Shown piece by piece: positions 11,201-25,770 of a DNA stretch of 64,000 bases. The stretch lies in NCBI GenBank assembly GCA_907163375.1, contig CAJQUW010002113.1:62001-126000 (forward strand), given 5' to 3'. Positions within the stretch are counted from its first letter, which is position 1. Each line of letters starts with the position of its first letter. The position numbers and the translations under genes were made by a program. Origin of the DNA: Prostheceraeus crozeri. Taxonomy: Eukaryota > Platyhelminthes > Polycladida > Euryleptidae. The notes beneath the pieces were generated by a model that saw only the letters and a program-made list of their open reading frames with translations, had not been told where the DNA came from and ran no database searches.

Positions 11201-14200
11201 TATCTGTATGGTGAGTTTCAAGTCAATCGGAGAGAAAAAATTTTCAACATTTTTCGAAAAAACGACAGAGTTAGAATTTGGGACGTTTTGGTGTGTAGCG
11301 CCCAAACGAAGCATCGGATGAGAAAACGGAGGCCAGATTCGGAATCTACGTGAAATTTTGGGTTAGGAAGGATGTTTCCAGCGAAATCGCAGAGAAAAAA
11401 TTTTCACTGACGTCCCCCCCCCTCTGGACAGCTTGCTTCGATTTTGGCTTCTAGTGGACGGATTTTGTCGTGCGATAGCTCGTTTGAAAGCTAAGAGTGA
11501 GACAAATTCACTGAAAGAATCGGCTTGTTCCTATCTGTCTTCGTTTAGATGTGAGACGCCATTTAAGATTTTGGGACATTGGCGAAAAACGACAGAGTTA
11601 GAATTTGGGACGTTTTGGTGTGTAGCGCCCAAACGAAGCATCGGATGAGAAAACGGAGGCCAGATTCGGAATCTACGTGAAATTTTGGGTTAGGAAGGAT
11701 GTTTCCAGCGAAATCGGAGAGAAAAAATTTTCACTGACGTCCCCCCCCCTCTGGACAGCTTGCTTCGATTTTGGCTTCCAGTGGACGGATTTTGTCGTGC
11801 GATAGCTCGTTTGAAAGCTAAGAGTGAGACACATTCAGTGAAAGAATCGGCTTGTTCCTATCTGTCTTCGTTTAGATGTGAGACGCCATTTAAGATTTTG
11901 GGACATTGGTGAAAAACGACAGAGTTAGAATTTGGGACGTTTTGGCCTCTAGCTTCAAAACGAAGCATCGGATTGGAAAACGGATTTCAGATTTGGAATC
12001 AGCGTGAAATTCTTTATCTGTATGGTGAGTTTCAAGTCAATCGGAGAGAAAAAATTTTCAACATTTTTCGAAAAAACGACAGAGTTAGAATTTGGGACGT
12101 TTTGGTGTGTAGCGCCCAAACGAAGCATCGGATGAGAAAACGGAGGCCAGATTCGGAATCTACGTGAAATTTTGGGTTAGGAAGGATGTTTCCAGCGAAA
12201 TCGCAGAGAAAAAATTTTCACTGACGTCTCCCCCCCCTCTGGACAGCTTGCTTCGATTTTGGCTTCTAGTGGACGGATTTTGTCGTGCGATAGCTCGTTT
12301 GAAAGCTAAGAGTGAGACAAATTCAGTGAAAGAATCGGCTTGTTCCTATCTGTCTTCGTTTAGATGTGAGACGCCATTTAAGATTTTGGGACATTGGCGA
12401 AAAACGACAGAGTTAGAATTTGGGACGTTTTGGTGTGTAGCGCCCAAACGAAGCATCGGATGAGAAAACGGAGGCCAGATTCGGAATCTACGTGAAATTT
12501 TGGGTTAGGAAGGATGTTTCCAGCGAAATCGGAGAGAAAAAATTTTCACTGACGTCCCCCCCCTCTGGACAGCTTGCTTCGATTTTGGCTTCCAGTGGAC
12601 GGATTTTGTCGTGCGATAGCTCGTTTGAAAGCTAAGAGTGAGACAAATTCACTGAAAGAATCGGCTTGTTCCTATCTGTCTTCGTTTAGATGTGAGACGC
12701 CATTTAAGATTTTGGGACATTGGTGAAAAACGACAGAGTTAGAATTTGGGACGTTTTGGCCTCTAGCTTCAAAACGAAGCATCGGATTGGAAAACGGATT
12801 TCAGATTTGGAATCAGCGTGAAATTCTTTATCTGTATGGTGAGTTTCAAGTCAATCGGAGAGAAAAAATTTTCAACATTTTTCGAAAAAACGACAGAGTT
12901 AGAATTTGGGACGTTTTGGTGTGTAGCGCCCAAACGAAGCATCGGATGAGAAAACGGAGGCCAGATTCGGAATCTACGTGAAATTTTGGGTTAGGAAGGA
13001 TGTTTCCAGCGAAATCGGAGAGAAAAAATTTTCACTGACGTCCCCCCCCCTCTGGACAGCTTGCTTCGATTTTGGCTTCCAGTGGACGGATTTTGTCGTG
13101 CGATAGCTCGTTTGAAAGCTAAGAGTGAGAAAAATTCACTGAAAGAATCGGCTTGTTCCTATCTGTCTTCGTTTAGATGTGAGACGCCATTTAAGATCTT
13201 GGGACATTGGTGAAAAACGACAGAGTTAGAATTTGGGACGTTTTGGGCTCTAGCTTCAAAACGAAGCATCGGATTGGAAAACGGATTTCAGATTTGGAAT
13301 CAGCGTGAAATTCTTTATCTGTATGGTGAGTTTCAAGTCAATCGGAGAGAAAAAATTTTCAACATTTTTCGAAAAAACGACAGAGTTAGAATTTGGGACG
13401 TTTTGGTGTGTAGCGCCCAAACGAAGCATCGGATGAGAAAACGGAGGCCAGATTCGGAATCTACGTGAAATTTTGGGTTAGGAAGGATGTTTCCAGCGAA
13501 ATCGCAGAGAAAAAATTTTCACTGACGTCCCCCCCCCCTCTGGACAGCTTGCTTCGATTTTGGCTTCTAGTGGACGGATTTTGTCGTGCGATAGCTCGTT
13601 TGAAAGCTAAGAGTGAGACAAATTCAGTGAAAGGATCGGCTTGTTCCTATCTGTCTTCGTTTAGATGTGAGACGCCATTTAAGATTTTGGGACATTGGCG
13701 AAAAACGACAGAGTTAGAATTTGGGACGTTTTGGTGTGTAGCGCCCAAACGAAGCATCGGATGAGAAAACGGAGGCCAGATTCGGAATCTACGTGAAATT
13801 TTGGGTTAGGAAGGATGTTTCCAGCGAAATCGGAGAGAAAAAATTTTCACTGACGTCCCCCCCCCTCTGGACAGCTTGCTTCGATTTTGGCTTCCAGTGG
13901 ACGGATTTTGTCGTGCGATAGCTCGTTTGAAAGCTAAGAGTGGGACAAATTCACTGAAAGAATCGGCTTGTTCCTATCTGTCTTCGTTTAGATGTGAGAC
14001 GCCATTTAAGATCTTGGGACATTGGTGAAAAACGACAGAGTTAGAATTTGGGACGTTTTGGCCTCTAGCTTCAAAACGAAGCATCGGATTGGAAAACGGA
14101 TTTCAGATTTGGAATCAGCGTGAAATTCTTTATCTGTATGGTGAGTTTCAAGTCAATCGGAGAGAAAAAATTTTCAACATTTTTCGAAAAAACGACAGAG

Positions 14201-17200
14201 TTAGAATTTGGGACGTTTTGGTGTGTAGCGCCCAAACGAAGCATCGGATGAGAAAACGGAGGCCAGATTCGGAATCTACGTGAAATTTTGGGTTAGGAAG
14301 GATGTTTCCAGCGAAATCGGAGAGAAAAAATTTTCACTGACGTTCCCCCCCCCTCTGGACAGCTTGCTTCGATTTTGGCTTCCAGTGGACGGATTTTGTC
14401 GTGCGATAGCTCGTTTGAAAGCTAAGAGTGAGACAAATTCAGTGAAAGAATCGGCTTGTTCCTATCTGTCTTCGTTTAGATGTGAGACGCCATTTAAGAT
14501 TTTGGGACATTGGCGAAAAACGACAGAGTTAGAATTTGGGACGTTTTGGTGTGTAGCGCCCAAACGAAGCATCGGATGAGAAAACGGAGGCCAGATTCGG
14601 AATCTACGTGAAATTTTGGGTTAGGAAGGATGTTTCCAGCGAAATCGGAGAGAAAAAATTTTCACTGACGTCCCCCCCCCTCCCCCCCCCTCTGGACAGC
14701 TTGCTTCGATTTTGGCTTCCAGTGGACGGATTTTGTCGTGCGATAGCTCGTTTGAAAGCTAAGAGTGGGACAAATTCACTGAAAGAATCGGCTTGTTCCT
14801 ATCTGTCTTCGTTTAGATGTGAGACGCCATTTAAGATCTTGGGACATTGGTGAAAAACGACAGAGTTAGAATTTGGGACGTTTTGGCCTCTAGCTTCAAA
14901 ACGAAGCATCGGATTGGAAAACGGATTTCAGATTTGGAATCAGCGTGAAATTCTTTATCTGTATGGTGAGTTTCAAGTCAATCGGAGAGAAAAAATTTTC
15001 AACATTTTTCGAAAAAACGACAGAGTTAGAATTTGGGATGTTTTGGTGTGTAGCGCCCAAACGAAGCATCGGATGAGAAAACGGAGGCCAGATTCGGAAT
15101 CTACGTGAAATTTTGGGTTAGGAAGGATGTTTCCAGCGAAATCGCAGAGAAAAAATTTTCACTGACGTCCCCCCCCCCTCTGGACAGCTTGCTTCGATTT
15201 TGGCTTCTAGTGGACGGATTTTGTCGTGCGATAGCTCGTTTGAAAGCTAAGAGTGAGACAAATTCAGTGAAAGAATCGGCTTGTTCCTATCTGTCTTCGT
15301 TTAGATGTGAGACGCCATTTAAGATTTTGGGACATTGGCGAAAAAAAACGACAGAGTTAGAATTTGGGACGTTTTGGTGTGTAGCGCCCAAACGAAGCAT
15401 CGGATGAGAAAACGGAGGCCAGATTCGGAATCTACGTGAAATTTTGGGTTAGGAAGGATGTTTCCAGCGAAATCGCAGAGAAAAAATTTTCACTGACGTC
15501 CCCCCCCCCCTCTGGACAGCTTGCTTCGATTTTGGCTTCTAGTGGACGGATTTTGTCGTGCGATAGCTCGTTTGAAAGCTAAGAGTGAGACAAATTCAGT
15601 GAAAGGATCGGCTTGTTCCTATCTGTCTTCGTTTAGATGTGAGACGCCATTTAAGATTTTGGGACATTGGCGAAAAACGACAGAGTTAGAATTTGGGACG
15701 TTTTGGTGTGTAGCGCCCAAACGAAGCATCGGATGAGAAAACGGAGGCCAGATTCGGAATCTACGTGAAATTTTGGGTTAGGAAGGATGTTTCCAGCGAA
15801 ATCGGAGAGAAAAAATTTTCACTGACGTCCCCCCCCCTCTGGACAGCTTGCTTCGATTTTGGCTTCCAGTGGACGGATTTTGTCGTGCGATAGCTCGTTT
15901 GAAAGCTAAGAGTGGGACAAATTCACTGAAAGAATCGGCTTGTTCCTATCTGTCTTCGTTTAGATGTGAGACGCCATTTAAGATCTTGGGACATTGGTGA
16001 AAAACGACAGAGTTAGAATTTGGGACGTTTTGGCCTCTAGCTTCAAAACGAAGCATCGGATTGGAAAACGGATTTCAGATTTGGAATCAGCGTGAAATTC
16101 TTTATCTGTATGGTGAGTTTCAAGTCAATCGGAGAGAAAAAATTTTCAACATTTTTCGAAAAAACGACAGAGTTAGAATTTGGGACGTTTTGGTGTGTAG
16201 CGCCCAAACGAAGCATCGGATGAGAAAACGGAGGCCAGATTCGGAATCTACGTGAAATTTTGGGTTAGGAAGGATGTTTCCAGCGAAATCGCAGAGAAAA
16301 AATTTTCACTGACGTCCCCCCCCCTCTGGACAGCTTGCTTCGATTTTGGCTTCTAGTGGACGGATTTTGTCGTGCGATAGCTCGTTTGAAAGCTAAGAGT
16401 GAGACAAATTCAGTGAAAGAATCGGCTTGTTCCTATCTGTCTTCGTTTAGATGTGAGACGCCATTTAAGATTTTGGGACATTGGCGAAAAAACGACAGAG
16501 TTAGAATTTGGGACGTTTTGGTGTGTAGCGCCCAAACGAAGCATCGGATGAGAAAACGGAGGCCAGATTCGGAATCTACGTGAAATTTTGGGTTAGGAAG
16601 GATGTTTCCAGCGAAATCGGAGAGAAAAAATTTTCACTGACGTCCCCCCCCCTCTGGACAGCTTGCTTCGATTTTGGCTTCCAGTGGACGGATTTTGTCG
16701 TGCGATAGCTCGTTTGAAAGCTAAGAGTGAGAAAAATTCACTGAAAGAATCGGCTTGTTCCTATCTGTCTTCGTTTAGATGTGAGACGCCATTTAAGATT
16801 TTGGGACATTGGTGAAAAAACGACAGAGTTAGAATTTGGGACGTTTTGGCCTCTAGCTTCAAAACGAAGCATCGGATTGGAAAACGGATTTCAGATTTGG
16901 AATCAGCGTGAAATTCTTTATCTGTATGGTGAGTTTCAAGTCAATCGGAGAGAAAAAATTTTCAACATTTTTCGAAAAAACGACAGAGTTAGAATTTGGG
17001 ACGTTTTGGTGTGTAGCGCCCAAACGAAGCATCGGATGAGAAAACGGAGGCCAGATTCGGAATCTACGTGAAATTTTGGGTTAGGAAGGATGTTTCCAGC
17101 GAAATCGGAGAGAAAAAATTTTCACTGACGTCCCCCCCCCTCTGGACAGCTTGCTTCGATTTTGGCTTCCAGTGGACGGATTTTGTCGTGCGATAGCTCG

Positions 17201-20200
17201 TTTGAAAGCTAAGAGTGGGACAAATTCACTGAAAGAATCGGCTTGTTCCTATCTGTCTTCGTTTAGATGTGAGACGCCATTTAAGATCTTGGGACATTGG
17301 TGAAAAACGACAGAGTTAGAATTTGGGACGTTTTGGCCTCTAGCTTCAAAACGAAGCATCGGATTGGAAAACGGATTTCAGATTTGGAATCAGCGTGAAA
17401 TTCTTTATCTGTATGGTGAGTTTCAAGTCAATCGGAGAGAAAAAATTTTCAACATTTTTCGAAAAAAACGACAGAGTTAGAATTTGGGACGTTTTGGTGT
17501 GTAGCGCCCAAACGAAGCATCGGATGAGAAAACGGAGGCCAGATTCGGAATCTACGTGAAATTTTGGGTTAGGAAGGATGTTTCCAGCGAAATCGGAGAG
17601 AAAAAATTTTCACTGACGTCCCCCCCCCCTCTGGACAGCTTGCTTCGATTTTGGCTTCCAGTGGACGGATTTTGTCGTGCGATAGCTCGTTTGAAAGCTA
17701 AGAGTGGGACAAATTCACTGAAAGAATCGGCTTGTTCCTATCTGTCTTCGTTTAGATGTGAGACGCCATTTAAGATCTTGGGACATTGGTGAAAAACGAC
17801 AGAGTTAGAATTTGGGACGTTTTGGCCTCTAGCTTCAAAACGAAGCATCGGATTGGAAAACGGATTTCAGATTTGGAATCAGCGTGAAATTCTTTATCTG
17901 TATGGTGAGTTTCAAGTCAATCGGAGAGAAAAAATTTTCAACATTTTTCGAAAAAACGACAGAGTTAGAATTTGGGATGTTTTGGTGTGTAGCGCCCAAA
18001 CGAAGCATCGGATGAGAAAACGGAGGCCAGATTCGGAATCTACGTGAAATTTTGGGTTAGGAAGGATGTTTCCAGCGAAATCGCAGAGAAAAAATTTTCA
18101 CTGACGTCCCCCCCCCTCTGGACAGCTTGCTTCGATTTTGGCTTCTAGTGGACGGATTTTGTCGTGCGATAGCTCGTTTGAAAGCTAAGAGTGAGACAAA
18201 TTCAGTGAAAGAATCGGCTTGTTCCTATCTGTCTTCGTTTAGATGTGAGACGCCATTTAAGATTTTGGGACATTGGCGAAAAACGACAGAGTTAGAATTT
18301 GGGACGTTTTGGTGTGTAGCGCCCAAACGAAGCATCGGATGAGAAAACGGAGGCCAGATTCGGAATCTACGTGAAATTTTGGGTTAGGAAGGATGTTTCC
18401 AGCGAAATCGGAGAGAAAAAATTTTCACTGACGTCCCCCCCCCTCTGGACAGCTTGCTTCGATTTTGGCTTCCAGTGGACGGATTTTGTCGTGCGATAGC
18501 TCGTTTGAAAGCTAAGAGTGGGACAAATTCACTGAAAGAATCGGCTTGTTCCTATCTGTCTTCGTTTAGATGTGAGACGCCATTTAAGATCTTGGGACAT
18601 TGGTGAAAAACGACAGAGTTAGAATTTGGGACGTTTTGGCCTCTAGCTTCAAAACGAAGCATCGGATTGGAAAACGGATTTCAGATTTGGAATCAGCGTG
18701 AAATTCTTTATCTGTATGGTGAGTTTCAAGTCAATCGGAGAGAAAAAATTTTCAACATTTTTCGAAAAAACGACAGAGTTAGAATTTGGGACGTTTTGGT
18801 GTGTAGCGCCCAAACGAAGCATCGGATGAGAAAACGGAGGCCAGATTCGGAATCTACGTGAAATTTTGGGTTAGGAAGGATGTTTCCAGCGAAATCGCAG
18901 AGAAAAAATTTTCACTGACGTCCCCCGCCCCTCTGGACAGCTTGCTTCGATTTTGGCTTCCAGTGGACGGATTTTGTCGTGCGATAGCTCGTTTGAAAGC
19001 TAAGAGTGAGACAAATTCAGTGAAAGGATCGGCTTGTTCCTATCTGTCTTCGTTTAGATGTGAGACGCCATTTAAGATTTTGGGACATTGGCGAAAAACG
19101 ACAGAGTTAGAATTTGGGACGTTTTGGTGTGTAGCGCCCAAACGAAGCATCGGATGAGAAAACGGAGGCCAGATTCGGAATCTACGTGAAATTTTGGGTT
19201 AGGAAGGATGTTTCCAGCGAAATCGGAGAGAAAAAATTTTCACTGACGTCCCCCCCCCTTCTGGACAGCTTGCTTCGATTTTGGCTTCCAGTGGACGGAT
19301 TTTGTCGTGCGATAGCTCGTTTGAAAGCTAAGAGTGAGAAAAATTCACTGAAAGAATCGGCTTGTTCCTATCTGTCTTCGTTTAGATGTGAGACGCCATT
19401 TAAGATCTTGGGACATTGGTGAAAAACGACAGAGTTAGAATTTGGGACGTTTTGGCCTCTAGCTTCAAAACGAAGCATCGGATTGGAAAACGGATTTCAG
19501 ATTTGGAATCAGCGTGAAATTCTTTATCTGTATGGTGAGTTTCAAGTCAATCGGAGAGAAAAAATTTTCAACATTTTTCGAAAAAACGACAGAGTTAGAA
19601 TTTGGGACGTTTTGGTGTGTAGCGCCCAAACGAAGCATCGGATGAGAAAACGGAGGCCAGATTCGGAATCTACGTGAAATTTTGGGTTAGGAAGGATGTT
19701 TCCAGCGAAATCGGAGAGAAAAAATTTTCACTGACGTCCCCCCCCCTCTGGACAGCTTGCTTCGATTTTGGCTTCCAGTGGACGGATTTTGTCGTGCGAT
19801 AGCTCGTTTGAAAGCTAAGAGTGAGAAAAATTCACTGAAAGAATCGGCTTGTTCCTATCTGTCTTCGTTTAGATGTGAGACGCCATTTAAGATCTTGGGA
19901 CATTGGTGAAAAACGACAGAGTTAGAATTTGGGACGTTTTGGCCTCTAGCTTCAAAACGAAGCATCGGATTGGAAAACGGATTTCAGATTTGGAATCAGC
20001 GTGAAATTCTTTATCTGTATGGTGAGTTTCAAGTCAATCGGAGAGAAAAAATTTTCAACATTTTTCGAAAAAACGACAGAGTTAGAATTTGGGACGTTTT
20101 GGTGTGTAGCGCCCAAACGAAGCATCGGATGAGAAAACGGAGGCCAGATTCGGAATCTACGTGAAATTTTGGGTTAGGAAGGATGTTTCCAGCGAAATCG

Positions 20201-23200
20201 CAGAGAAAAAATTTTCACTGACGTCCCCCCCCCCCTCTGGACAGCTTGCTTCGATTTTGGCTTCTAGTGGACGGATTTTGTCGTGCGATAGCTCGTTTGA
20301 AAGCTAAGAGTGAGACAAATTCAGTGAAAGAATCGGCTTGTTCCTATCTGTCTTCGTTTAGATGTGAGACGCCATTTAAGATTTTGGGACATTGGCGAAA
20401 AACGACAGAGTTAGAATTTGGGACGTTTTGGTGTGTAGCGCCCAAACGAAGCATCGGATGAGAAAATGGAGGCCAGATTCGGAATCTACGTGAAATTTTG
20501 GGTTAGGAAGGATGTTTCCAGCGAAATCGGAGAGAAAAAATTTTCGGCTGACGTCCCCCCTCCCCCCCTCTGGACAGCTTGCTTCGATTTTGGCTTCCAG
20601 TGGACGGATTTTGTCGTGCGATAGCTCGTTTGAAAGCTAAGAGTGAGAAAAATTCACTGAAAGAATCGGCTTGTTCCTATCTGTCTTCGTTTAGATGTGA
20701 GACGCCATTTAAGATTTTGGGACATTGGCGAAAAACGACAGAGTTAGAATTTGGGACGTTTTGGCCTCTAGCTTCAAAACGAAGCATCGGATTGGAAAAC
20801 GGATTTCAGATTTGGAATCAGCGTGAAATTCTTTATCTGTATGGTGAGTTTCAAGTCAATCGGTGAGAAAAAATTTTCAACATTTTTCGAAAAAACGACA
20901 GAGTTAGAATTTGGGATGTTTTGGTGTGTAGCGCCCAAACGAAGCATCGGATGAGAAAACGGAGGCCAGATTCGGAATCTACGTGAAATTTTGGGTTAGG
21001 AAGGATGTTTCCAGCGAAATCGGAGAGAAAAAATTTTCACTGACGTCCCCCCCCCTCTGGACAGCTTGCTTCGATTTTGGCTTCCAGTGGACGGATTTTG
21101 TCGTGCGATAGCTCGTTTGAAAGCTAAGAGTGGGACAAATTCACTGAAAGAATCGGCTTGTTCCTATCTGTCTTCGTTTAGATGTGAGACGCCATTTAAG
21201 ATTTTGGGACATTGGCGAAAAACGACAGAGTTAGAATTTGGGACGTTTTGGCCTCTAGCTTCAAAACGAAGCATCGGATTGGAAAACGGATTTCAGATTT
21301 GGAATCAGCGTGAAATTCTTTATCTGTATGGTGAGTTTCAAGTCAATCGGAGAGAAAAAATTTTCAACATTTTTCGAAAAAACGACAGAGTTAGAATTTG
21401 GGACGTTTTGGTGTGTAGCGCCCAAACGAAGCATCGGATGAGAAAACGGAGGCCAGATTCGGAATCTACGTGAAATTTTGGGTTAGGAAGGATGTTTCCA
21501 GCGAAATCGCAGAGAAAAAATTTTCACTGACGTCCCCCGCCCCTCTGGACAGCTTGCTTCGATTTTGGCTTCTAGTGGACGGATTTTGTCGTGCGATAGC
21601 TCGTTTGAAAGCTAAGAGTGAGACAAATTCAGTGAAAGGATCGGCTTGTTCCTATCTGTCTTCGTTTAGATGTGAGACGCCATTTAAGATTTTGGGACAT
21701 TGGCGAAAAAACGACAGAGTTAGAATTTGGGACGTTTTGGTGTGTAGCGCCCAAACGAAGCATCGGATGAGAAAACGGAGGCCAGATTCGGAATCTACGT
21801 GAAATTTTGGGTTAGGAAGGATGTTTCCAGCGAAATCGGAGAGAAAAAATTTTCACTGACGTCCCCCCCCCTTCTGGACAGCTTGCTTCGATTTTGGCTT
21901 CCAGTGGACGGATTTTGTCGTGCGATAGCTCGTTTGAAAGCTAAGAGTGAGAAAAATTCACTGAAAGAATCGGCTTGTTCCTATCTGTCTTCGTTTAGAT
22001 GTGAGACGCCATTTAAGATCTTGGGACATTGGTGAAAAACGACAGAGTTAGAATTTGGGACGTTTTGGCCTCTAGCTTCAAAACGAAGCATCGGATTGGA
22101 AAACGGATTTCAGATTTGGAATCAGCGTGAAATTCTTTATCTGTATGGTGAGTTTCAAGTCAATCGGAGAGAAAAAATTTTCAACATTTTTCGAAAAAAC
22201 GACAGAGTTAGAATTTGGGACGTTTTGGTGTGTAGCGCCCAAACGAAGCATCGGATGAGAAAACGGAGGCCAGATTCGGAATCTACGTGAAATTTTGGGT
22301 TAGGAAGGATGTTTCCAGCGAAATCGCAGAGAAAAAATTTTCACTGACGTCCCCCCCCCCTCTGGACAGCTTGCTTCGATTTTGGCTTCTAGTGGACGGA
22401 TTTTGTCGTGCGATAGCTCGTTTGAAAGCTAAGAGTGAGACAAATTCAGTGAAAGAATCGGCTTGTTCCTATCTGTCTTCGTTTAGATGTGAGACGCCAT
22501 TTAAGATTTTGGGACATTGGCGAAAAACGACAGAGTTAGAATTTGGGACGTTTTGGTGTGTAGCGCCCAAACGAAGCATCGGATGAGAAAATGGAGGCCA
22601 GATTCGGAATCTACGTGAAATTTTGGGTTAGGAAGGATGTTTCCAGCGAAATCGGAGAGAAAAAATTTTCGGCTGACGTCCCCCCCCCTCTGGACAGCTT
22701 GCTTCGATTTTGGCTTCCAGTGGACGGATTTTGTCGTGCGATAGCTCGTTTGAAAGCTAAGAGTGAGACAAATTCACTGAAAGAATCGGCTTGTTCCTAT
22801 CTGTCTTCGTTTAGATGTGAGACGCCATTTAAGATCTTGGGACATTGGTGAAAAACGACAGAGTTAGAATTTGGGACGTTTTGGCCTCTAGCTTCAAAAC
22901 GAAGCATCGGATTGGAAAACGGATTTCAGATTTGGAATCAGCGTGAAATTCTTTATCTGTATGGTGAGTTTCAAGTCAATCGGAGAGAAAAAATTTTCAA
23001 CATTTTTCGAAAAAACGACAGAGTTAGAATTTGGGACGTTTTGGTGTGTAGCGCCCAAACGAAGCATCGGATGAGAAAACGGAGGCCAGATTCGGAATCT
23101 ACGTGAAATTTTGGGTTAGGAAGGATGTTTCCAGCGAAATCGCAGAGAAAAAATTTTCACTGACGTCCCCCCCCCTCTGGACAGCTTGCTTCGATTTTGG

Positions 23201-25625
23201 CTTCTAGTGGACGGATTTTGTCGTGCGATAGCTCGTTTGAAAGCTAAGAGTGAGACAAATTCAGTGAAAGAATCGGCTTGTTCCTATCTGTCTTCGTTTA
23301 GATGTGAGACGCCATTTAAGATTTTGGGACATTGGCGAAAAACGACAGAGTTAGAATTTGGGACGTTTTGGTGTGTAGCGCCCAAACGAAGCATCGGATG
23401 AGAAAATGGAGGCCAGATTCGGAATCTACGTGAAATTTTGGGTTAGGAAGGATGTTTCCAGCGAAATCGGAGAGAAAAAATTTTCGGCTGACGTCCCCCC
23501 CCCCTCTGGACAGCTTGCTTCGATTTTGGCTTCCAGTGGACGGATTTTGTCGTGCGATAGCTCGTTTGAAAGCTAAGAGTGAGAAAAATTCACTGAAAGA
23601 ATCGGCTTGTTCCTATCTGTCTTCGTTTAGATGTGAGACGCCATTTAAGATCTTGGGACATTGGCGAAAAACGACAGAGTTAGAATTTGGGACGTTTTGG
23701 TGTGTAGCGCCAAAACGAAGCATCGGATGAGAAAACGGAGGCCAGATTCGGAATCTACGTGAAATTTTGGGTTAGGAAGGATGTTTCCAGCGAAATCGGA
23801 GAGAAAAAATTTTCACTGACGTCCCCCCCCCTTCTGGACAGCTTGCTTCGATTTTGGCTTCCAGTGGACGGATTTTGTCGTGCGATAGCTCGTTTGAAAG
23901 CTAAGAGTGAGAAAAATTCACTGAAAGAATCGGCTTGTTCCTATCTGTCTTCGTTTAGATGTGAGACGCCATTTAAGATCTTGGGACATTGGTGAAAAAC
24001 GACAGAGTTAGAATTTGGGACGTTTTGGCCTCTAGCTTCAAAACGAAGCATCGGATTGGAAAACGGATTTCAGATTTGGAATCAGCGTGAAATTCTTTAT
24101 CTGTATGGTGAGTTTCAAGTCAATCGGAGAGAAAAAATTTTCAACATTTTTCGAAAAAAACGACAGAGTTAGAATTTGGGACGTTTTGGTGTGTAGCGCC
24201 CAAACGAAGCATCGGATGAGAAAACGGAGGCCAGATTCGGAATCTACGTGAAATTTTGGGTTAGGAAGGATGTTTCCAGCGAAATCGCAGAGAAAAAATT
24301 TTCACTGACGTCCCCCCCCCCTCTGGACAGCTTGCTTCGATTTTGGCTTCTAGTGGACGGATTTTGTCGTGCGATAGCTCGTTTGAAAGCTAAGAGTGAG
24401 ACAAATTCAGTGAAAGAATCGGCTTGTTCCTATCTGTCTTCGTTTAGATGTGAGACGCCATTTAAGATTTTGGGACATTGGCGAAAAACGACAGAGTTAG
24501 AATTTGGGACGTTTTGGTGTGTAGCGCCCAAACGAAGCATCGGATGAGAAAACGGAGGCCAGATTCGGAATCTACGTGAAATTTTGGGTTAGGAAGGATG
24601 TTTCCAGCGAAATCGGAGAGAAAAAATTTTCGGCTGACGTCCCCCCCCCTCTGGACAGCTTGCTTCGATTTTGGCTTCTAGTGGACGGATTTTGTCGTGC
24701 GATAGCTCGTTTGAAAGCTAAGAGTGAGACAAATTCAGTGAAAGAATCGGCTTGTTCCTATCTGTCTTCGTTTAGATGTGAGACGCCATTTAAGATTTTG
24801 GGACATTGGCGAAAAACGACAGAGTTAGAATTTGGGACGTTTTGGGCTCTAGCTTCAAAACGAAGCATCGGATTGGAAAACGGATTTCAGATTTGGAATC
24901 AGCGTGAAATTCTTTATCTGTATGGTGAGTTTCAAGTCAATCGGTGAGAAAAAATTTTCAACATTTTTCGAAAAAACGACAGAGTTAGAATTTGGGATGT
25001 TTTGGTGTGTAGCGCCCAAACGAAGCATCGGATGAGAAAACGGAGGCCAGATTCGGAATCTACGTGAAATTTTGGGTTAGGAAGGATGTTTCCAGCGAAA
25101 TCGGAGAGAAAAAATTTTCACTGACGTCCCCCCCCCTCTGGACAGCTTGCTTCGATTTTGGCTTCCAGTGGACGGATTTTGTCGTGCGATAGCTCGTTTG
25201 AAAGCTAAGAGTGGGACAAATTCACTGAAAGAATCGGCTTGTTCCTATCTGTCTTCGTTTAGATGTGAGACGCCATTTAAGATTTTGGGACATTGGCGAA
25301 AAACGACAGAGTTAGAATTTGGGACGTTTTGGGCTCTAGCTTCAAAACGAAGCATCGGATTGGAAAACGGATTTCAGATTTGGAATCAGCGTGAAATTCT
25401 TTATCTGCATGGTGAGTTTCAAGTCAATCGGAGAGTTTCAAGTCAATCGGCGAGAAAAATGTTCAACATTTTTCGGAAAAACGACGGAGTTAGAATTTTT
25501 GCGATGGCTGCCTACTGTAGAGCCAAAACGAAGCATCGGATGGGAAAACGGAGGCCAGATTCGGATTCAGCGTCAAATTCTACATGGAAATGGTGTATTT
25601 CCAGCTCAATCGGAGCACTAGAACC
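8205..25625 (+). repeat. Left satellite array, 487- and 328-bp units in higher-order order
   Basis: About 17.4 kb of tandem units. Every unit contains GTGAAATTTTGGGTTAGG, a CTGACGTC site, a C run of about 7-11 followed by TCTGGACAGC, TCGTGCGATAGCTCG and ACGACAGAGTTAGAATTTGG. Short units (328 bp) and long units (487 bp) alternate, often as an 815-bp pair. The long form carries an extra ~159-bp block with GGATTTCAGATTTGG and GGTGAGTTTCAAGTCAATCGG. Variants (GCTCTAGCTTC against TGTGTAGCGCCC, AAAAATTC against ACAAATTC) are shared between non-adjacent units, the mark of unequal exchange. Neither unit length is a multiple of three, so the short open frames in it cannot form one protein. The first and last units are diverged. 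Confidence 0.9.
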
Positions 25626-25679
25626 GGAGATAGACGGGATTTTTAGTGTTTGGATGATGGGTATTACGTCATCAGCTGA

Positions 25680-25770
25680 TCGCCACACACTATATAAGCT
25701 GGGAACCGACGGAGACTTTTCATTTAGAGGAGAACGATTGTCAGAGGTAGGTCGTCTCTCTGAGCTCCGA
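25680..25770 (+). promoter_or_regulatory. TATA box at the satellite/core border
   Basis: TATATAAG at 25691-25698 lies where the satellite ends and the core begins, pointing inward. About 55 nt later TCAGAGGTAGGT resembles a splice donor. A transcript starting here would enter unit A. The mirror TATA is at 39425-39432 on the minus strand. No downstream frame is convincing, so the product may be non-coding. Confidence 0.4.

Noticed and set aside
8412-25147. Many repeated open frames of 64-135 codons in the satellite (MENGFQIWNQ..., MKFWVRKDVS...)
   Set aside because: Unit lengths 487, 328 and 815 are not multiples of three, so frames do not join; all three frames are equally conserved because the DNA is a tandem satellite. 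No promoter or splice pattern supports them.
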